From positions 1-64,000 of the forward strand of contig NZ_JAEMHM010000013.1 in the NCBI RefSeq assembly GCF_016458275.1: a stretch of DNA of 64,000 nucleotides, written 5' to 3'. Each line of letters starts with the position of its first letter. Within the stretch, counting starts at the first letter, position 1. The notes beneath the pieces are model-generated. The model was not told the origin of the DNA. It ran no database searches and worked only from the letters and a program-made list of their open reading frames with translations. Of this stretch, positions 45,818-54,285 are shown in pieces. The DNA comes from Geomesophilobacter sediminis (GTDB lineage Bacteria; Desulfobacterota; Desulfuromonadia; Geobacterales; Geobacteraceae). Position numbers and translations under genes: made by a program.

Positions 45818-45843
45818 ATCGCGCCTGGTAAGGCGCTCCCACC
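45818..45843. repeat. REP-like palindrome
   Basis: gcgcctggtaaggcgctccc with the ttcggcggatc prefix. The gene-free spacer 45532-45999 otherwise holds the pyrE terminator and an AT-rich stretch (45870-45980) that may carry the promoter of the corrinoid locus; I see no cobalamin riboswitch there. Confidence 0.7.
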
Positions 45844-45999
45844 GGGTGACCTCGCCCATTTTGAACGTGTAATCGGTTTTAGCGATTTGTTCCAGTCAAA
45901 TCATCAATATTATCAATTTGACGGTCCGTCCCCCGTCAGGCATATTCGTCCGGCTCTAAGCTTATGGAATTACATTGGTAAATGTTCAAGGGAGATGCT

Positions 46000-46668
46000 A
46001 TGGCGCGCGAGAGAGAGGAGATCCTTCAGGACCTGGCGAACGGAGTCCTGAATCTGGACGAGGAGTTGGCGGTAAGTGCGGCCCACGAGGCAATCGCGGT
46101 GGGGCTGAATGCCTTCGACGCGATCAGTAACGGCCTCGTCGTCGGGATGAACCAGGCTGGCGAGCTCTACGACCAGGAGGAGTACTTCGTTCCGGAACTG
46201 CTCATCTGCTCGGACGCGATGTACGCCGCGCTGGAGATCCTCCGGCCCCACCTGCAGAAATCCGACGTCACCGAAAAAATTGCCTGCGTCATCGGGGTGG
46301 TGGAGGGTGACACCCATGATATCGGGAAAAACCTGGTGAAGATCCTGCTCGATGTCGCCGGCTTCGAGATGCACGACCTCGGGCGCAACGTCCCGCTGGC
46401 GGATTTCGTGGAGAAGGCCAAGGAGGTGAACGCCCGGCTGATCTGCCTCTCCACCCTGATGACGACCACCATGGACGGCATGGCCTCGGTAATCGAAATG
46501 CTCAAGGAGGAAGGGATCCGGGACCGGTTTCGGGTGCTCATCGGCGGCGGCCCCATTTCCAAGGCTTTCGCCGATCGGATCGGTGCCGATGGCTATGCCG
46601 ACAACGCCGCCAGCGCGGTCAAGGTGGCCAAGGAACTCTGCGCCGGCTTTGCCGCCGCTCGCGCCTGA
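46000..46668 (+). CDS. Methyltransferase corrinoid protein (MtbC/MtaC/MttC type)
   Basis: 222 aa from ATG 46000 (GGGAG upstream). N-terminal helical cap (about 1-85; NGLVVGMNQAGELYDQEEYFVPELLICSDAM) and Rossmann B12-binding domain with the lower-ligand motif Asp104-X-His106-X-X-Gly109 in VVEGDTHDIGKNLV, then LGRNVPLADFVEKAKE and VLIGGGPIS. Carries the cobamide that cycles between Co(I) and methyl-Co(III). First of seven packed genes. Known relatives pair with a substrate-specific methyltransferase encoded next door; here none is recognisable. Confidence 0.95.
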   Translation: MAREREEILQDLANGVLNLDEELAVSAAHEAIAVGLNAFDAISNGLVVGMNQAGELYDQEEYFVPELLICSDAMYAALEILRPHLQKSDVTEKIACVIGVVEGDTHDIGKNLVKILLDVAGFEMHDLGRNVPLADFVEKAKEVNARLICLSTLMTTTMDGMASVIEMLKEEGIRDRFRVLIGGGPISKAFADRIGADGYADNAASAVKVAKELCAGFAAARA

Positions 46669-46680
46669 AAGGAGAAGACC

Positions 46681-47739
46681 ATGCCGGCATCTGACATTCC
46701 GCAGGATACCCAGACCTCCCTGGAGCGTGTCCTTAGTTACCTCCAGGGCGTAAACCCGCAGCGGGTTGCCTGCTTTCCCCTGATTCTCAACCACGCCGCC
46801 CGCGTGCTCGGCGTTCCGGTCGGCAAGTACAACCGAAACGGTGAAACCATGGGCAAGGCGCATGTGGCGGCCTTTCGCCGCTACGGCAACGACCTCGTCT
46901 CCATCTTCTCCACCACCTCCACCCTCGCCGAGGCGATGGGGACCACCATGGAATTTTTCGACGAGGACGCCCCGCAGATCGCCGGACAGCCGATCCAGGA
47001 GTACGACGACATCAAGAAGATCAACGTCCCGGATTTCCGGCGGGACGGGCGGCTTCCGGTCTACCTCGATGCGACCGAACTGGCCGTCTCCGAAGTCGGC
47101 AGCGAGGTGGTCGTGGGGACAATTCTGGCCGGGCCTTTCACGACGGCGGCGGCACTGCGCCCGCTCGACTTCTTTGTCAAGGACCTCTACAAGAACCCCG
47201 AGTGGGTTCACCAGCTCCTGGAAATCTGCTGCCAGGCCGGGATCGCCTTCATCGACCAGATCCTGGCGCGCCGGGCGTTGCCGATCATCGTCGAGCCGAT
47301 CGGATCGGGGAGCCTGGTAAGCCCGCGCCACTTCAAGACCTTCGTCGCCCCGTACCTCAAACGGATGGCGGCGCATATTCATGAAAACGGGGGAGGGCTT
47401 CCGGCCGCCCTGCACATCTGCGGCAAGACCAAGCCCAACCTGGAGGCGATGCTCGGGGCGGATTTCGACCTCTGGAGCCTCGACGCCGTGGACCTTGGTG
47501 AGGCGCGGCAGATCGCAGGGGAGCGGGTCACCCTGATCGGGAACGTCTCCCCGGCGAACCTGCTGAAAAACAGTCCCGAAGAGATTGATGCCGAGGCGCG
47601 GGAGGTCTGCGCCAAGGCGATGGGAAATCCGCGCGGCTTCATCCTCGGTTCCGGGTGCGAAGTCCCGATCAACACCCCGCCGGCGAACATCGATGCCCTG
47701 ATCAACGCCGCCCGGAAGTACGGCAGATTCGATGGCTGA
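46681..47739 (+). CDS. UroD-fold corrinoid methyltransferase (MtaA/MtbA/CmuA family), paralog 1
   Basis: 352 aa. Uroporphyrinogen-decarboxylase-like TIM barrel with the zinc-thiolate motif His245-X-Cys247 in ALHICGKTKPN and Cys326 in LGSGCEVP, as in methylcobamide:CoM methyltransferases; true UroD lacks these Cys. Conserved segments: AGPFTTAAALRPLDFFVKDL and DLWSLDAVDLGEARQIAGERVTLIGNVSPANLL. Transfers methyl groups between the corrinoid protein and a thiol or another acceptor. Lies 12 bp after the corrinoid protein gene and overlaps the GTPase gene by 8 bp. Confidence 0.9.
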   Translation: MPASDIPQDTQTSLERVLSYLQGVNPQRVACFPLILNHAARVLGVPVGKYNRNGETMGKAHVAAFRRYGNDLVSIFSTTSTLAEAMGTTMEFFDEDAPQIAGQPIQEYDDIKKINVPDFRRDGRLPVYLDATELAVSEVGSEVVVGTILAGPFTTAAALRPLDFFVKDLYKNPEWVHQLLEICCQAGIAFIDQILARRALPIIVEPIGSGSLVSPRHFKTFVAPYLKRMAAHIHENGGGLPAALHICGKTKPNLEAMLGADFDLWSLDAVDLGEARQIAGERVTLIGNVSPANLLKNSPEEIDAEAREVCAKAMGNPRGFILGSGCEVPINTPPANIDALINAARKYGRFDG

Positions 47740-48667
47740 GCAAGGGCCTGCTACCGATAGACAACCGGTGCGGACCTGGCTGATCGGAGGTTTCCTGGGC
47801 GCCGGCAAGACGACCTTCATCCTGGAGCATCTGCGCCATGCACCGGGAAAAGTCGCCGTCCTGGTGAACGAGTTCGGCAAACTGGGACTGGACGGGGACC
47901 TGATCCGGCTGGAAGGGGGACTCGAGGTCGTCGAGCTGCCGGGAGGGTGCATCTGTTGCAGCCAAAAGGAAGGGCTCAGGGAGCGGGTCCGGGACATCGC
48001 GCGGCGGCTTGCCCCCGACCTGCTCCTGATCGAGCCGAGCGGCGTGGCGGAAACCTCGGAGCTGATGCAGGCGCTTGAGGACCCGGCGCGGGAAGGGGTG
48101 ATCCGGATCGAACTTGCGATCACCCTGCTCGATGCCGAGACCTTCCTCGAGTATGCCGAGCCGGATGCGTTCGGCCTCTTTTTCCTGGACCAGGTAAGCT
48201 GTGCCGATCTGATCCTGATCAACAAAAGCGACCTGGTTTCGCCCGACCTTCTCCGGCGGATCGAGGAGCGGGTCGACGCGATCCACCCCGGGGTGCCGGT
48301 CTTCCGTACCGAGCACGGCCGGCTCCCGGCGGTCCTTCCGGAACCCGGCTCCTCGCGGGGAGCCGGCGCCCCGGTTTCCTCACGCGGCTTCCGGGTCGAG
48401 GCGGCCAGTTGTGTGCCCGCACCGATTACCCGGGAAGGGCTCGCCCAGTTCCTGGGAGAGGTCCGGATCGGCGCGTTCGGGAAGGTACTGCGCGGGAAGG
48501 GGGTTCTTGCCGTGTCCGAACTGGGTCCGATGAATCTTCAGATCGTGGGGCCGAAGGTGAACCTGACCCCCGTGACCGGGGAGCTGGCGCCGCGGCTGAC
48601 CCTGCTCGGGTTCGGGCTGAACCACGACCGGATCCACCGGTTTTTCGAGGAGAGGGGTGGCGTATGA
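47732..48667 (+). CDS. CobW/COG0523-family GTPase
   Basis: 311 aa. P-loop IGGFLGAGKTTFILEHL (about 18-34), switch/metal motif GGCICC (Cys73, Cys75, Cys76), Walker-B-like LLIEPSGVAET, and NKSD for guanine recognition. The C-terminal domain after ~200 is short and diverged. COG0523 proteins use GTP to load metal ions (Zn, Co, Fe) or help cobalamin enzymes. Between two zinc-motif methyltransferases, a role in loading zinc or cobamide is a reasonable inference. Overlaps genes on both sides (8 bp and 4 bp). Confidence 0.88.
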   Translation: MAEQGPATDRQPVRTWLIGGFLGAGKTTFILEHLRHAPGKVAVLVNEFGKLGLDGDLIRLEGGLEVVELPGGCICCSQKEGLRERVRDIARRLAPDLLLIEPSGVAETSELMQALEDPAREGVIRIELAITLLDAETFLEYAEPDAFGLFFLDQVSCADLILINKSDLVSPDLLRRIEERVDAIHPGVPVFRTEHGRLPAVLPEPGSSRGAGAPVSSRGFRVEAASCVPAPITREGLAQFLGEVRIGAFGKVLRGKGVLAVSELGPMNLQIVGPKVNLTPVTGELAPRLTLLGFGLNHDRIHRFFEERGGV

Positions 48668-49677
48668 TGCAACGTGAACGTCTGCTGCGCAGCCTGGCGC
48701 GCGAGAGCGTCGACCGGCCTCCGTTCATCTGCCCCGGCGGGATGATGTCCATGATCGTCACCGAGGTGATGGATCGCTGCGGCTGTTCCTGGCCCGAAGC
48801 GCACTCCGATGCGGCCCTGATGGCCCGGCTGACCGCTCAAACCAGCCTGGTCGCCGGGGTGGAGAACGTCGGGGTCCCCTTCTGCATGACGGTGGAAGCG
48901 GAGGGAATGGGGGGGACCGTCGACCTGGGGAGCCGGGAGAACGAACCGCGCATCGTCGCCTATGCCATGGAAAAGCTCTCCGACCTGGACCGGATCACGG
49001 CGCTCAATCCCGCTGAGGGGCGGGCCAAGGTCTGTGTCGACGCCGTACGGCTTTTGAAACGGGAGGTGCCCCAGCTCCCGATCGTCGCCAACCTGACCGG
49101 CCCGGTCAGTCTCGCCACCTCCCTGGTAGACCCGCTCCTTTATTACCGGGCCTTGCGGCGCGACCCGGAGGGTGCCCGCAGACTTACCGAAATCGCGACC
49201 GAAAATGCCATCGTCTTCGGGGACGCACTCATCGAGGCCGGCGCGGACGCCGTCTGTATTGCAGATCCGAGCGCTACCGGCGAACTGATCGGCGGGAAGG
49301 CCTTTGCCGACTTCGTGCTGCCGCAGCTGAACCGGATGACCGGGCATTTCCGCAGCTGGGGGATACCTTCCATCGTGCACATCTGCGGCGACGTGAAGGC
49401 CCTCGGCACCGTGCTTGCCGCCCTCGAGGCCGAGGCGGTCAGCGTGGATGCCATGGTCGGCATCCCGCAGCTGAAGGAACTGGCCTGCGGCAAGGTCACC
49501 ATGGGGAACGTGAGCACCTTTCTGCTGGAAAAACGCGATCCGGACGCGGTCCGGCGGGCCGGAAACGACTGTCTGGAAAAGGGGGTCGACATCCTGGCCC
49601 CCGCCTGCGGGATCGGACCCCGGACCCCGATCGAGAACATCAGGGCGCTCGCCGAGAGCGTTCGGAAGGACGGGTAA
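48664..49677 (+). CDS. UroD-fold corrinoid methyltransferase, paralog 2
   Basis: 337 aa from ATG 48664, overlapping the GTPase stop (ATGA); the frame is open much further upstream but that is shadow sequence. Same fold as paralog 1 with zinc motif His239-X-Cys241 in SIVHICGDVKALG and Cys315 in APACGIGP. Distinct N terminus (MQRERLLRSLARESVDRPPF) and FICPGGMMSMI loop typical of the MtaA/CmuA-like branch. Having two zinc-type paralogs and one corrinoid protein suggests that one enzyme handles the donor and the other the acceptor; which is which cannot be told. Confidence 0.9.
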   Translation: MMQRERLLRSLARESVDRPPFICPGGMMSMIVTEVMDRCGCSWPEAHSDAALMARLTAQTSLVAGVENVGVPFCMTVEAEGMGGTVDLGSRENEPRIVAYAMEKLSDLDRITALNPAEGRAKVCVDAVRLLKREVPQLPIVANLTGPVSLATSLVDPLLYYRALRRDPEGARRLTEIATENAIVFGDALIEAGADAVCIADPSATGELIGGKAFADFVLPQLNRMTGHFRSWGIPSIVHICGDVKALGTVLAALEAEAVSVDAMVGIPQLKELACGKVTMGNVSTFLLEKRDPDAVRRAGNDCLEKGVDILAPACGIGPRTPIENIRALAESVRKDG

Positions 49678-49680
49678 GCC

Positions 49681-51387
49681 GTGCCCCTCATTACCTTTTC
49701 CTCCTTGGATCTGGCGGTGGAGGTCCCGGTGGGGACGACACTTCTTGAAGCCGCACGCCACCTGGGAATCCCGCTGGAAGCTCCCTGCAGCGGCGCCGCT
49801 ACCTGCGGCAAATGCGCGGTCCAGCTCGAACCCGGCTCCCTGTCCAACGTGGCCGGCGGCGGCTTACATCGTCTATCCCCTGGCGATGAGGCGCGCGGAA
49901 TGGTGCTCTCCTGTACGGCGGCGGTGACCGGAGACGTCGCCGTTCGGGATCTGCCGCGTCCGGCGAGCGCCTCCCTGAAGGTGCTGGACCGCGGGGTGGG
50001 GAGTGCGGTCGAACTCGATCCGTTCCTGTCCAAGGTGTACGACGCGGAGAACCGGCTGACCCGGATCAGAGCCGGGGCAGACGAGGTCGGCGTCGAGCCG
50101 GGAGATACCCGGCAAAAGTTCTATGGCGTCGTGGTCGACATCGGCACCACGACCCTGGCCGTCTCGCTCACCGACCTCGGCACCGGGGCGGAAATCGCCA
50201 GCGCGGGCACCCTGAACCCCCAGTCCCGCCACGCCCAGGACGTCCTTTCCCGCATCCGCCTCGCCTCCCGGCCGGAGGGGCTCCAGGAGATGCACGTCAT
50301 CCTCATCGAGGCGATCGCCGGGCTGATCTGCCAACTGGCGGGGGAGGCGAAGGTAGATCCCGCTGCGGTCTACGAGGTCGTTTTTTCCGGGAACACCGGC
50401 ATGCTGCATCTGGCGGTTGCGGAAAACCCCGCTTCGCTCGGCAAGTACCCCTTCCTGCCGGTGGTCCGGGGCAACGAGTACCGCTCGGCCCACCGGCTCA
50501 ACCTTCCGGTCGCGCCCTGTGCGCCGGTCTATCTTCCCCCCGTCATTTCCGGCTACGTTGGGGCCGACATTACCTGCGGCATCGTCGCGACCGGTCTGCA
50601 CCGGGACCCCGGCGTGACCCTTTTGATCGACATCGGGACCAACGGCGAGATGGTCATCGGCTGCCGGGGACGCCTCTACGCCACCTCGACCGCCGCCGGG
50701 CCCGCTTTCGAGGGGATGAACATCAGCTGCGGCATGCGGGCCAGCGCCGGTGCGGTCGAGGCGGTCACGATCGATGCCTCCGGGGGCGTAGCACTTACAA
50801 CCGTCGCCGGTGCCGAACCGGTTGGGATCTGCGGCAGCGGCCTCATCGACCTGGTGGCGCTGTTAGTCTCCTGCGGCATCATCGGTGCCAACGGCAGGCT
50901 TCTGGAGCCTGCCGACCTTCCTTCCGGCCTGACGGCCCGTTTGGAGCAGACCGAAGGAAAGACCTCGTTCCGGCTGACCGAGCGGGTCCACCTTACCCAG
51001 AAGGATGTCCGCCAGGTGCAGCTCGCCAAAGGTGCGGTCCGCGCCGGGATCGAGTTGTTGCTGCAAAGCCTCGACATCGAGGCCCAGGAGGTGGGGCGCG
51101 TGCTGATTGCCGGTTCCTTCGGGTATCATCTGCGTGCCGAAAGTCTCCTGGTCATCGGTCTGCTCCCCCATGAATTCGCCGGCAAGGTGGAATTCGTCGG
51201 CAACACCGCCAAAAGCGGCGGCGAGGCGCTCTTGAAAAGCCGTGCCGCGCGCGAGGAAATCGCCGAAGTGGTTTGCGGGATCGAGGTCGTGGAACTCGCC
51301 AACCATGCCGATTTCGACCGCTGCTTCGTCGAGTCTCTGAAGTTCCCGAGCGCCGGAGCAGCTGAGCACGGGAGTCGTCACCGGTGA
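49681..51387 (+). CDS. RACo-like reductive activator of corrinoid protein ([2Fe-2S] + ASKHA)
   Basis: 568 aa, GTG start. N-terminal ferredoxin-type domain with Cys36, Cys42, Cys45 and Cys78 (CSGAATCGKC ... LSCTA). A linker follows, then an ASKHA ATPase domain (VVDIGTTTLAVSLTDL, FSGNTGMLHL, LIDIGTNGEMVIG, GICGSGLIDL, IAGSFGYHL) as in the DUF4445/RACo family. Uses ATP to reduce inactive Co(II) corrinoid to Co(I). Its presence confirms that the locus handles a methyl-corrinoid cycle. The stop overlaps the next start (GTGA). Confidence 0.93.
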   Translation: MPLITFSSLDLAVEVPVGTTLLEAARHLGIPLEAPCSGAATCGKCAVQLEPGSLSNVAGGGLHRLSPGDEARGMVLSCTAAVTGDVAVRDLPRPASASLKVLDRGVGSAVELDPFLSKVYDAENRLTRIRAGADEVGVEPGDTRQKFYGVVVDIGTTTLAVSLTDLGTGAEIASAGTLNPQSRHAQDVLSRIRLASRPEGLQEMHVILIEAIAGLICQLAGEAKVDPAAVYEVVFSGNTGMLHLAVAENPASLGKYPFLPVVRGNEYRSAHRLNLPVAPCAPVYLPPVISGYVGADITCGIVATGLHRDPGVTLLIDIGTNGEMVIGCRGRLYATSTAAGPAFEGMNISCGMRASAGAVEAVTIDASGGVALTTVAGAEPVGICGSGLIDLVALLVSCGIIGANGRLLEPADLPSGLTARLEQTEGKTSFRLTERVHLTQKDVRQVQLAKGAVRAGIELLLQSLDIEAQEVGRVLIAGSFGYHLRAESLLVIGLLPHEFAGKVEFVGNTAKSGGEALLKSRAAREEIAEVVCGIEVVELANHADFDRCFVESLKFPSAGAAEHGSRHR

Positions 51388-53336
51388 AACTCGGGTTGGG
51401 CATCGATACCGGGGGGACTTTCACCGACAGCGTGATCGTCGACCTCGGCTCCGGCAGGATTCTTTCCAAGTCCAAGGCACCCACCACGCGCGAAGACCTG
51501 AAAGTTGGGGTAGAGGCGTCCTTTTGCGGGCTGGATCACCTCCTTTTTTCCCAAGTGAGCCTGGTCTCGCTCTCCACCACCCTTGCCACGAACAGCATCG
51601 TCGAGGGGAAGGGAGCGCGGGTCGCCCTGTTGGCCGCGGTCCCGAAGCCGGAGACCTTCGCCTTCCCGGGGAAGCTTCCGGCCGAGAGCGTCGCCATTTT
51701 CTCCGGCGCCCACGATACCCGAGGTTGCTGCAGCGTGCCGCTCGATCTGGCGGCCGCCCGCGAGGCGGTGCGTGGTCTGGAGGGAAAGGTCGAGGCGGTG
51801 GCGGTCTCCTCGTACTTCAGCATCTACAACGCCGAGCACGAGTTGAGGCTCAGGGAACTGGTCCTCGCCGAGACGTCGCTCCCGGTGGTTTGCGGCCATG
51901 AGCTTTCCGGAGCGGTGGGGATGGTGGAGCGGGCGGTGACCGCAACGCTCAACGCGCGGCTGCTGCCGGTGATCCGGGAACTCCTCGATGCGGTCGGGGC
52001 CATCCTGCGGTCCCGCGGCATCCAGGCACCGCTCATGGTGGTCAAGGGGGACGGTTCGCTGATCAGCGAGGAGGGAGTGCGGCTGCGGCCGGTGGAAACC
52101 CTGCTCTCCGGGCCCGCCGCCAGCATCGCCGGCGCCTGCCGCCTGAGCGGCCTGGACGACGCGATCGTCGTCGACATGGGGGGGACCACCACCGACATCG
52201 GCATCGTCAAGGGTGGTGTCGTTGCCACCGGCGACGACGGCGCCGTGGTCGGGGGATGGCAGACCCGGGTGCGCGCGGTCGACATGTGGACCGTCGGCTT
52301 GGGCGGCGACAGCAAGATTCAGGTCGACGGGGGAAGAGTGACCATCGGCCCACGGCGGTCGATCCCGCTTTGCACCGCGGCGGTTGCCGACCCCGGGCTT
52401 TTGCCGACGCTGGATGCCCTGCTGGCAGGGGGGGCGTCTCCGGGATCCCTTGAGATCCTCACCGCGGTCCGGCGTCCGGCTTTTCCCCTTTCCCGGCACG
52501 AAGGCCGGCTTTTCGAGCTGCTTGCAGGGCGGATGGTACCCCGATCGGTCGTGGATCGGGAAATCGGTCCCTTTGTCGACCTGGATCGCTTCCAGGAACT
52601 CGGGTATCTCATCGAGGTCGGCTTCACCCCGACCGATTTCATGCACCTGAACCGTGAGTTCGAGGTGTGGGACCGGGAGGCTTCCGTTTGCGGAGCCGCA
52701 ATTCTGGCGCGGCAGATGGGTGGATCGGTCGAGGACTTTCTGGGCGAGCTCAAGCGGGAGATCTCCAATTCCCTTTCGCTGCAGATTGCGGCGAAGGCCC
52801 TGCACGAGGAGCCCGAGCTGGCTTCATCCTGGTCGCCGGCACACGCGGAGTTTTTGGGGCGCCTGCTGCAGCTTTCCGGTGAACGAGGTATTTCTGCTGC
52901 CGTACGACTATCCCGGCCGGTGATCGCGGTGGGTGCTCCGGTCCGCGCGTTTCTCCCGGCGGCGGCCGCCATCCTCGGGGCGCAGCTGGTCATCCCCGAG
53001 CACGCCGAGGTCGCCAACGCCTTCGGAGCGGTAACGGGGCGGGTGGTGGAAAAAGTGGCGGTCCACGTCCGCCCTGGCAAGCCGGACGGGTTCGTGGTGG
53101 TCTCGGCCGACGTGCAGCAGGCGTTCGTGACCATTGAGGATGCCATTGCCTTTGCTGAGGCCCATGCCCGCGAGGTTGCCCTGGCCCATGCGGCGGCCCG
53201 GGGCGGCATGGACCTGGAGGTGCGGCTGGAGCGCGAAGAGACCTCGCTTCCGTTGAAGAGCGGGTGGGGGGACCAGGTTTTCATCGAGGTGCGAGTGACT
53301 GCCACCGCGGTCGGGACACCCCCGGTCTCCCCGTAG
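51384..53336 (+). CDS. Hydantoinase/oxoprolinase (HyuA)-like ASKHA protein
   Basis: 650 aa, GTG start overlapping the RACo gene by 4 bp. N-terminal Hydant_A_N (LGLGIDTGGTFTDSVIVDL) and Hydantoinase_A core (VDMGGTTTDIGIVKGG, LSGPAASIAGACRLSG, WTVGLGGDSKIQVDGG), then a C-terminal region about 480-650 without obvious family motifs. HyuA proteins hydrolyse hydantoins or 5-oxoproline with ATP, but no HyuB partner is present. In this setting it is more likely a second ATP-driven activator or an enzyme acting on the methylated substrate; this is inference from operon context. Confidence 0.85.
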   Translation: MKLGLGIDTGGTFTDSVIVDLGSGRILSKSKAPTTREDLKVGVEASFCGLDHLLFSQVSLVSLSTTLATNSIVEGKGARVALLAAVPKPETFAFPGKLPAESVAIFSGAHDTRGCCSVPLDLAAAREAVRGLEGKVEAVAVSSYFSIYNAEHELRLRELVLAETSLPVVCGHELSGAVGMVERAVTATLNARLLPVIRELLDAVGAILRSRGIQAPLMVVKGDGSLISEEGVRLRPVETLLSGPAASIAGACRLSGLDDAIVVDMGGTTTDIGIVKGGVVATGDDGAVVGGWQTRVRAVDMWTVGLGGDSKIQVDGGRVTIGPRRSIPLCTAAVADPGLLPTLDALLAGGASPGSLEILTAVRRPAFPLSRHEGRLFELLAGRMVPRSVVDREIGPFVDLDRFQELGYLIEVGFTPTDFMHLNREFEVWDREASVCGAAILARQMGGSVEDFLGELKREISNSLSLQIAAKALHEEPELASSWSPAHAEFLGRLLQLSGERGISAAVRLSRPVIAVGAPVRAFLPAAAAILGAQLVIPEHAEVANAFGAVTGRVVEKVAVHVRPGKPDGFVVVSADVQQAFVTIEDAIAFAEAHAREVALAHAAARGGMDLEVRLEREETSLPLKSGWGDQVFIEVRVTATAVGTPPVSP

Positions 53337-53354
53337 AAGCAATAAGGAGTTTTC

Positions 53355-53972
53355 ATGCGTATCGGCGTTGTAGCGTGCCGGGTTCTTCAGCGCGAGCTGG
53401 AACAGATCCTGGCGGAAATCCCCGGAGTGGAGTCGGTCGTCTACCTTGAGGCTGCGCTTCACGTACATCCCTTGAAAATGAAGGAGGCGATCCGCGAAGA
53501 GGTGAACGCCATGAAGGGGAAGGTTGACGTCGTTTTCCTCGGCTACGGCTATTGCCAGTCGCTGCAGGGGCTCGATCAGGAATTCGACTTTCCGGTGGTG
53601 TTGCCGCAGGTGGATGATTGCATAGCGCTCCTTTTGACTCCGGAACGCTACGCCGAGGAGATCAAGAAAGAGGTCGGCACCTGGTTCATGACCCCGGGGT
53701 GGACCAAGATCGGCGCGGAAATGGTCATCAAGGAGCTCAAGCTGGAGCGGGCCGCCAAATACGGCAAGGATCCGCTGGAAATGGCACGCCGGCTCTTCAC
53801 CCACTACCGGCGCGGCCTCTATGTCGATACCGGAGTGGGAAACGAGGAGGACCTGGTAAATGCTCAAAAGTTTTGCAGCGATTTCACCCTGACCCTGGAA
53901 ACGAGCACGACGCGGCCGACCCTGCTTCGGGAATGGGTGGACCAGGCGCTTCGGGTCGCCCGGGGAAAGTAA
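53355..53972 (+). CDS. DUF1638 protein
   Basis: 205 aa. Starts MRIGVVACRVLQRELEQIL; conserved segments are VFLGYGYCQSLQGL, VVLPQVDDCIALLL and FMTPGWTKIG, typical of DUF1638, a family often seen in methanogen and anaerobe corrinoid methyltransferase clusters. Two conserved-looking Cys (in ACRV and GYCQSL, plus DDC) could bind a metal. AAGGAG precedes the ATG 19 bp after the HyuA-like stop. Last gene before the terminator. Biochemical function unknown. Confidence 0.85.
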   Translation: MRIGVVACRVLQRELEQILAEIPGVESVVYLEAALHVHPLKMKEAIREEVNAMKGKVDVVFLGYGYCQSLQGLDQEFDFPVVLPQVDDCIALLLTPERYAEEIKKEVGTWFMTPGWTKIGAEMVIKELKLERAAKYGKDPLEMARRLFTHYRRGLYVDTGVGNEEDLVNAQKFCSDFTLTLETSTTRPTLLREWVDQALRVARGK

Positions 53973-53993
53973 AAACGTTGGCTGCCACATGAT

Positions 53994-54029
53994 AAGAAGG
54001 CGGACCCTGCCGAGGGTGCCGCCTTTTTA
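53994..54029 (+). terminator. Terminator of the corrinoid methyltransferase operon
   Basis: Stem aaggcggcaccc-like arms (aaggcggaccctgcc / gagggtgccgcc) followed by tttttatt. Confidence 0.8.
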
Positions 54030-54081
54030 TTGCTCACCTCCCGGGAGATGAGCAGGGGGTGAAACCCAAGTGTTGCCGATC

Positions 54082-54108
54082 CTGTGGGAGCGCCTTTCCA
54101 GGCGCGAT
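54082..54108. repeat. REP-like palindrome and partial composite repeat
   Basis: gtgggagcgcctttccaggc plus gcgat. Fragments of the composite repeat seen at 2861/3135 follow at 54190-54250. Spacer 53973-54285 otherwise holds only the terminator. Confidence 0.75.
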
Positions 54109-54285
54109 TAACCGCAGCCCGTTGTCACGCCAACGGGGCCTCAATGCGTCCCCTCTCCTCAAGGAGAGGGACAGGGTGAGGATGGGTTTTCTCGTCCAAG
54201 GTCCACCTTGGGAACGTTTCCTTTTTCCAAAGCCCCAGCTTTGCAAATATTCACGAGCCGCCGCGGGGGCACGGGGGGCCCACCC

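Noticed and set aside
45843-45999. Cobalamin riboswitch upstream of the corrinoid locus
   Set aside because: Searched for a B12-box-like conserved core and found none by eye; only an AT-rich stretch is present.
48409-48663. Longer start for the second UroD-type methyltransferase
   Set aside because: The extension is Arg/Gly/Asp-rich shadow sequence of the GTPase gene; the ATGA overlap at 48664 gives the family-like start.
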